A stretch of 64,000 nucleotides of DNA from Mastigias papua (taxonomy: Eukaryota > Cnidaria > Scyphozoa > Rhizostomeae > Mastigiidae), in contig OZ025281.1 of the NCBI GenBank assembly GCA_964019165.1, forward strand, positions 12,521,888 to 12,585,887, in the 5' to 3' direction. How positions within the stretch are numbered: the stretch's first letter is position 1; the number at the start of each line of letters is the position of its first letter. Below are positions 57,697 to 64,000 of the stretch, piece by piece. The notes under the pieces were generated by a model. The model was given only the letters and a program-made list of their open reading frames with translations. It was not told where the DNA came from and did not search any database. Made by a program: the position numbers and the translations under genes.

Positions 57697-57852
57697 ACAG
57701 TATAATATAATATAATATAATTTAATAAAATATAATATAATATAATATAATATAATATAATATAATATAATATAATATAATATAATATAATATAATATAA
57801 TATAATATAATATAATATAATATAATATAATTTACTATAATTTACTATAATA
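57697..57852. repeat. (TATAA)n minisatellite
   Basis: About 155 bp of pentanucleotide TATAA repeat with a few variant units. Confidence 0.96.
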
Positions 57853-58355
57853 TACAGGTAACATTTAATTACTTGTCATTTGGAATCACAATTTGCTAGA
57901 GTTATGCAATAATGTTATCTATCAACTTGAGAAGCTAGTTTTGAAGGGTAATATGGGCAAATATGGGCAAAGTTGTTATCAATCATCAAGGAATTATGCA
58001 ACGCATATAACAAGACATATAGCTAAGGTGTAGCAGTCGAAGGATGGTTTATCTGCAAGGATTGGATCCCATTTTGCGCTAAGACTGTCTGTCCTAGATA
58101 TATAGCAGTTATCTACAGCAGGGGCTCTTCAAATTATCTTTGTTTTAGATGCAAAACAGTGATGTAGTTTTGCAACATCAGAATACAAATGCAATTTCTC
58201 GTAAGGATTTTGGTGGCTAGGTGTGCTATACATTTCATTTAGATTTTCTCTCTTATTATAGTCCAGGTAAACACATTGGACTTATCTATGTAATGTGAAC
58301 TTTTACTACGGGAAGCATTTATACAAATCTCAAAAAATCATTGTGTTTTTGCAAA
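57853..58355. other. Non-coding stretch
   Basis: No feature recognised. Confidence 0.5.
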
Positions 58356-58536
58356 GCCACCAAATGTTTGAGACCTCTGATCAGGTCTGTTTTCTCCCAA
58401 ACTAACTGGCCAATCAGCGTGCAAAATGGGCCTAAACGCAGCTGTAGAATGCACGTGTGGCGATAGCTCTGTATAGTGATTGGTAAACTAGGTGTGGAGA
58501 AAGCACATCTGATCAGACTCTTAAACATTTGGCGAC
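58356..58536 (+). mobile_element. Fold-back MITE, family shared with 13.0 kb
   Basis: The left end GCCACCAAATGTTTGAGACC and the reverse complement of the right end GTCGCCAAATGTTTAAGAGT form the terminal repeat. CTGATCAG lies just inside each end. The interior matches the inverted copy at 13,013-13,182. Confidence 0.72.
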
Positions 58537-60098
58537 TATCATCATTGTGTTTTTCTTCTCAGCATAGCATCATCACTGTGAACTGAGATACAATGGCTGC
58601 AAGTTGGAAGCGTCATGACTCTGATGATTGAGATCTAATGCTATATCTCCAAGTGAATGCACACAAGAGTAATGTCTCTCTCGCTTTTATTTGTATGGAA
58701 AAGAGCCTGGGTATTTTTCGATCTATGTTGCATCTGCTGCTACAGTCAGATACTTTTATACTCAACTTTCGTTTGCTGTATTGTACCATTACTTTGATGC
58801 TTGGGATGTGACCCTAGATGCTCCTATGTTTTGCACGAAATAATTTCCCAAGCTAATTATCTGGTCCTTCATAGTCTGTGGTGACTGGTGACACCCCTAA
58901 TTTCCAGCTGCAGTTGTGAAAAAGATCTAGTAAGAGTAAGAACTGGCCAGATGTCGAATGACTGCAAACTGTTTGAAAGAGCACCAATTAGTAATGTGGT
59001 AGAACAATCTGTAATGCTATACGATAATTGTTCAAGACTTGAGCTCCATACTCTGTAATCGAATTAGTTTCCAATTTTGTAAGCATTTCGTATTAAATCA
59101 TTCTTTGGCTTCGTGCATAATCCTCTGTTTTGAAAATTTGTTGTAGAACGTCAGGAAGAAGCACTGTAGAATAACTTATTGCTTAGCTTTTGTAACTGAT
59201 TCATAGTTGAAGTAAATCATTTTCATTTTGAAATTGATAGTTCTAAAAGTTACCATCATTCTAGCAACGAGCCAGTTGTGCTGCCTTTGAAAGCATTCTA
59301 TCAAAATTGCACTTTTAGTTCTAAGAGAAATCTTGCATTAATGATACACTACCATCAAATTGCACAAATACCTAATTGGGTATACACACGTCCATAACTC
59401 ATTGTATTCCATATCGTGTCAAAAGAATTGATGGATTGAGTCATTCAAAGGCAGGAATTTAAGGCTATACACCCCCAACCAAAGTGTTCTCCCGACCTCC
59501 CAGACTGGCTGCCATCATTAAACATCAGTTTACAATCAAAAAATACCAATGCCATTTCAGCAAGGAAAGCAGTAGTTCGGTTAGAAATGTCTAGTTGGTC
59601 AGGGCTAACCAGAAGAAAATAGCATTGTTGTTATTGATGTTGACAGCTCCCTTTACCCCAAGGGCACAGATAAATTTGCAGAATAGATAACACAGCTTTA
59701 CAATTAAAAATGAAGTTCGTGGGGATTAAGGAAACAAAGTGCTTTTAGGATAATTTAAGAGTGCTGATTCCAAAAATGAAATTATATTTTTTCTATATGG
59801 TCTAGTTTTTGTGCAATTTGGCTTTCAAAATTAAAGCATTTTGTAATTTTTTAGTATTAGCATTGGAAATGTGAATTACTGTATATTTCGATAAAACTAT
59901 TTCAAAATATTATTTTAATAATTATGATGACTTTAAAAATATGCAAAAGTATGATAATATGTACTTAAACAACTCTCCGCATTAGGCTTTTCAAAATGTC
60001 AAAGAATTTTGCAGTAGTATAAAACACCAAACAATTGCAATAACGGCTGTTGGATAGGCAGCATCTTTCATATTCATTTTACGATATAAACTTTCATT
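58537..60098. other. Non-coding stretch
   Basis: No gene or repeat recognised. Confidence 0.5.
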
Positions 60099-60634
60099 TT
60101 ACGATATAACACTGCTGACTTCATTGTTTGGATCCTCAAAACCTTGACAAATTGGTACATGAAGATCATTGGAATAGGAAACAAGTCTAGTAGCCGATGG
60201 TATGCTAGGATATTCTACCTTGGAAAGTGTTCTCGAGTTTATTCCAGTGACGTGTACCATACGAAAATAGTAGTCATTTTGATGGTTTGAGGGCTCTCTC
60301 CAAACCATAGGAATACTAATCCAGTTTTTCTTTTTCCATTTGACCACTCTCTTAGATGTTCAGCACAAGATTTACAAGCCACATGAGGAGCACAAGGTTT
60401 ATTTTGGTCTCCAAGCTTTACGCCAAAGTAGGCGTAATAAGCCTTCTCAACAAATTTTGCAATTTTCACATGTCTGTGTTGAAATGTGTACTTTCCACAG
60501 ATATAACAGAATACATCTGGGTTGTTCTCACAATTTGTTCTTTTTTCAGCCATAACATCAGACTTCTGAGAACAAAATAGCAAGTTATGACCAAAGAAAC
60601 AGTTTTCCAATGAAGCCATTTGCTGCCACGTCAA
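60099..60634 (-). pseudogene. Zinc-motif protein fragment of a repetitive family, one frameshift
   Basis: The upstream frame reads NNPDVFCYICGKYTFQHRH, VEKAYYAYFGVKLGDQNKP and PHVACKSCAEHLREWSNGKR: a CxxC plus CxxC zinc-binding layout. After a frameshift near 60,335 the next frame continues WISIPMVWREPSNHQNDYYF, MVHVTGINSR and VEYPSIPSA. I recall this arrangement from multi-copy proteins of unknown function in invertebrate genomes, often in repeats. Most of the protein is missing. Function unknown. Confidence 0.62.
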
Positions 60635-61040
60635 ATTGAATTTTTTTGTATATGCGCCAAGTACTTTACATGTATTTATGATTTGTATTTTACCAAAGCA
60701 AATGACATAAAGGTTTCAAAGCTGGTAAGGAGGCCTTTTGTGACGCATTCAGAACTTTTATAGAAACAAACATTGATTTAAAGGATAAAGATATAATTCA
60801 GAATTTTGTTGAAAAGCTATCAAATGAGCAAAATGAGCAAGTTATGTAACAGCTAAACTAGACCATTTACTCAAAAAATAAGTTCATTTATGGAATCAGC
60901 ACATTTGAAAACCCCTATAATCACTCCCAACAGCAAGTCCCCAAAAATCTTGTAGACCGGTGTAATTTGTTTGGAGCTATCGCCTCTTCTAGAGAATCCC
61001 TTGTTTTGGAAACGAGACATAACTGAAGTATCCAATCAAA
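60635..61040. other. Non-coding stretch
   Basis: Remnant frames upstream of the zinc-motif fragment. Nothing assignable. Confidence 0.4.
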
Positions 61041-61049
61041 GCAAAGTAC

Positions 61050-61400
61050 CATCTGTGATTAATTCCGGCGGGATTACTATCGATTTTGAACAGGTTTAAC
61101 ATGCATGCAACATTGGTGCTCGTCTGCCACTATGCTCATATTGGCATTATTTGGACACAGTTTAATTCATGCGTTTAGCGATGTAACATAAGACATTACT
61201 GCATCTGAAGAACGAAGAAACACTTTGATGTATACGTTGCACAGGGCTCATAGAGTGGCCGACTGTAGAGAAATGATAGGACCTTGTTGGATTCAGACAC
61301 AACATAACTCTTTATTTGCTCACGTGCGAAAGCAAAAGACCCCGCGATTACCAACGAGTCAGGTAAAGCTTGTCAAATACTATGTATATCGTAAGTGAGG
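61050..61400 (+). repeat. Dispersed repeat shared with 10.9-11.5 kb
   Basis: Diverged counterpart of 11,165-11,500, with shared CCGGCGGGATTA, GATTTTGAACAGG and GTCAAATACTATGTATA-type blocks. No open frame. Confidence 0.6.
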
Positions 61401-61973
61401 AAATCTATCTTTCGCACAGGTGCAGAAATTTATAGCAATTCGTACAATGCTTGATTAAGATTTGACTTTCGTCAACTAGACGTAGCATCTGAGAAGGAAC
61501 TCAATATGGAGAAATTATAGCTGTCAGTGGCTTAACTCTCTTGTAGTGGGATTAGGGAATCCCTGTTATTTTCATTGGTGCTTGATAAATGTGTGATTGC
61601 TGGTAAATTGATCATAACTTGCAGAATTGTTTATAAAATGGGCTATAGAAATTAATAAGTATGATAAGCCCTTATAGCATGCCTCTGTTCTCATAGATAA
61701 AATGATACAACTTGTATTTTCGTCGGTGCAGTCTCCTTTGTTCACTCCACTACTCAGACTTATCAAGGACACCCTTCGTAACTTCAATTTTTAAGTGTTT
61801 AATTTATCAAAACGTTGGTTGCATTTCATTGTTTCATTTCTTGCATAGAATTTGATAACTGAATCCTATCATTGCAATTAACTCCATAAATATACATTTT
61901 CAACCCACTCTGCCTCCGTAATGAGGCTACTAGCTAGTGCTATCTGTGCATATCTTTGTTACAACTAGATCAG
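61401..61973. other. Non-coding stretch
   Basis: No feature recognised. Confidence 0.5.
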
Positions 61974-62250
61974 TATTGGCATCCAGCAGAAGCCTTGTTG
62001 CCTGTTGATGTAATTATCACGAATTGATAATCAAATAAGGTGGTACCTAAATGCAATAGAAGCCTGCATAGAAGAAGTGCAACATTGCACTCAGTTTCCA
62101 GAAGTTTACCACTTAGTTAATAGCTTAGCATACCCAGACAAGTGCCAAGCCCTTCTAAACAAGATGGTAGAGATTGACTTACTGTTCCAGCAAGAAAGCT
62201 GGTTGGTTTGGCTTCCAAGATATGAAGACAATTTCTTAATGTTTGACTAA
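61974..62250 (+). pseudogene. Unidentified coding remnant, one frameshift
   Basis: YWHPAEALLPVDVIITN reads from 61974 to a stop at 62025. A second frame (from 62014) continues RIDNQIRWYLNAIEACIEEV, FPEVYHLVNSLAYPDKC, LLNKMVEIDLLFQQESWLVW and LPRYEDNFLMFD to TAA at 62248-62250. Codon composition and the aromatic and charged pattern look like real protein, but I do not recognise it. It may be a processed pseudogene, since no splice site borders it. Confidence 0.4.
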
Positions 62251-63742
62251 AGAATTATTTGTGAGGAATGTTTATCCTCAATTAATCAGTCATACAGGAG
62301 CATCATCTTAGGGGACTGGGGACATGACCCCTAGCTCTCTCAAGGGCCAATGTCTAATTATTCTAAATGTAGGTCTTGAGAAATCTTTCAGGTATGGACT
62401 GGGATAATGGTAATGAAGTATATACAAGTTTTTAGGTAATTCATACCATTGCATTTTATGTCCCTTTTAGTTGGCTCTTTTATTGTATTCCAATGAATTA
62501 TAGGGCACTGGCTCAAAGGGTGTTGTCCTTAACAGGAAATTGCCTGTTGAAGTGTCCTGCCAGCCTGTGATGGCTGGTACTACCCTGGTAGTGAAATATC
62601 TTCTATAAGACCCTTTTGTGCATATGCCCAAAATGGGAGGTTCTATCACATGGGTTTTTACTGTAGGTTATGTAGTACTAATGAAAGAAATAAAAACTCA
62701 GTGAAAGAAATCATCTCTGATAAAGACATTATTACATGCCAAGGAATGCGTATGAATTTATGCAATGGGTACATGTTGGTTATTTGACTGGGCAATCATG
62801 TTATTGTTTAGTTTATTTGGTTGAATACAATCACCTTACCTTTGTGTGTATTTAGAGATGTTTCATTTCATTACACTGCAGCATTGATGACATAAGATAC
62901 CTACAGTAGTATGGCACATTGATTATCCAGCATAGACACTTCTACTTAACCATAAGCTATCAACAGTAAGGGCTGGTTTATAGTTCATTTGATTATGCAT
63001 GATGCTACATTCCATTTCACTTAACGTATGTCAAAATAGATAGCACACTTTGTGTTTGTGATCATGTCTCAGCAGGAATCCCTATTTTGTGACATCTGTA
63101 AATCCAGTTTGCATGATACAAGTCTGGAAAGTTGAAAGGAGTTCAACTCTGTTATTTTTTGTATCATGCAAGTGGACAATGCATTATGGGATCCCTCTGA
63201 TTGACCTCTGATTGACATTCTGTGCTGCCTCCTCATTATCAGTTTCATGCATTAAAGTGTTGGTGATGATGATGGGTTGCATGATACAAGCATGATGCCA
63301 ACTAAATTCACCCTCAAGCTATGTTTTCCTATAACTATGTAAACTCCCTTTCTTATTTCAGAGCTGGCAAATTTTGTTCCAAAATGTGGCATTAGCAGCA
63401 CTAGCTACTCATGAATTACTTTGTATTGTTTTGTGTTCAAAGGCCATTTAGGGTAGCCATAGCTATCCTGCCCCCAATTATATCATATCCATAAATATGT
63501 TTTGTTGAATTGTACATTTTTAGAGTGTGTTCAAAAAAACTCAATTTGTTAATCCTGTGAAAGGATTTAGTTTGAATATCTTGATTTAACTTTCATCTAA
63601 TGCTCTGTAAATGAATCCTATGGTTACTGTCTAGTCCTTACTTTTCCTTAAGAAATACGTATTTTCTAAAGGAACTTTATTTGATTTGTTGTATCTCAGA
63701 AAATAAGACCCAGATGAAACCAATATAAAAAGTGGAAGTGTT
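62251..63742. other. Non-coding stretch
   Basis: No gene recognised. The minus-strand ORF 62467-62649 has no domain. Confidence 0.5.
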
Positions 63743-64000
63743 GTTTTTCAGAAAGTTATTAATGTGCTGGCACATGCACATATTGAATTTGATAAGAACT
63801 GATTCTCAGAACACCTGGATTTGGCACTTGTGTACATATATTAGTAAGTTTACCAATTGCTTGAGAAAAATCGAGGATAAATTCACTCTCTCCATTGGAA
63901 CAATTCTGTGTTCATGAGGCAGAAGTTTCACTTTATGGGTCCTAGGTTGTATAGATTACTTCCTATTCACATCTGAGGAAGGTCTGTTGATTTTGGGACC
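63743..64000. other. Ambiguous open frame at window end
   Basis: The acceptor TTGTTTTTCAG near 63,750 is followed by a frame open to a GTAAGT donor near 63,843 (LLMCWHMHILNLIRTDSQ and onward). It could be an exon of a gene continuing past the window, but a competing frame stops after 16 codons. Confidence 0.22.

Overview
This is eukaryotic, invertebrate-metazoan nuclear DNA. It is AT-rich and intron-rich, with GT-AG mini-exons, and dominated by transposable elements: Penelope-like, several LINE lineages, Harbinger, a RAG1/Transib-like element, pogo-like and mariner-like elements, a tRNA-derived SINE and fold-back MITEs. No bacterial operon structure is present. A four-pass membrane protein with connexin-like features at 20.9-21.6 kb would point to a tunicate if it is a true connexin, because connexins are known only from chordates. 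That assignment is weak and the species is not established.

Layout. 0.2-2.0 kb: a 5'-truncated Penelope-like retroelement with a GIY-YIG nuclease, flanked by identical 220-bp inverted repeats that each carry a hammerhead ribozyme and abut (TA)n tracts. 3-10 kb: mostly non-coding, with a mariner-like MITE and candidate phase-1 mini-exons. 8-17 kb: old duplicated non-coding repeats, a tRNA-derived SINE and a pogo-like element. 17-20 kb: LINE fragments. 20.9-21.6 kb: the four-pass exon. 23.7-27.3 kb: a complete two-gene Harbinger transposon with terminal repeats and a target duplication. 28-30 kb: a tyrosine-containing mini-exon and two fold-back MITEs. 30.1-34.1 kb: a 4-kb transposon encoding a RAG1-like transposase. 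34-38.7 kb: a duplicated segment carrying the same 27-residue exon twice. 39-48 kb: LINE debris. 51.8-56.2 kb: mini-exons and the NACHT exon of an NLR-type gene. 57-64 kb: a possible terminal exon, a satellite, a MITE and decayed coding remnants.

The main result is the element at 30,088-34,118. Both ends begin with CACAGTG, identical to the consensus RSS heptamer cut by the vertebrate RAG recombinase. It is flanked by the 5-bp direct repeat CCATG, and it encodes, through several frameshifts, a protein whose core follows RAG1: DGSG, CxxC, and a C-terminal E followed by NK. No RAG2-like gene is seen. A paralogous copy of the flanking DNA at 37.5 kb lacks the insertion and acts as an internal empty site. 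That second copy carries its own mariner-like insertion which the first copy lacks.

Host genes are fragmentary. Several short candidate exons on the plus strand, most with phase-1 introns on both sides, encode small hydrophilic peptides, many with a tyrosine. They may be the variable cytoplasmic tail of the four-pass protein, the linker of the NACHT gene, or both. This is inferred from splice signals and phase only.
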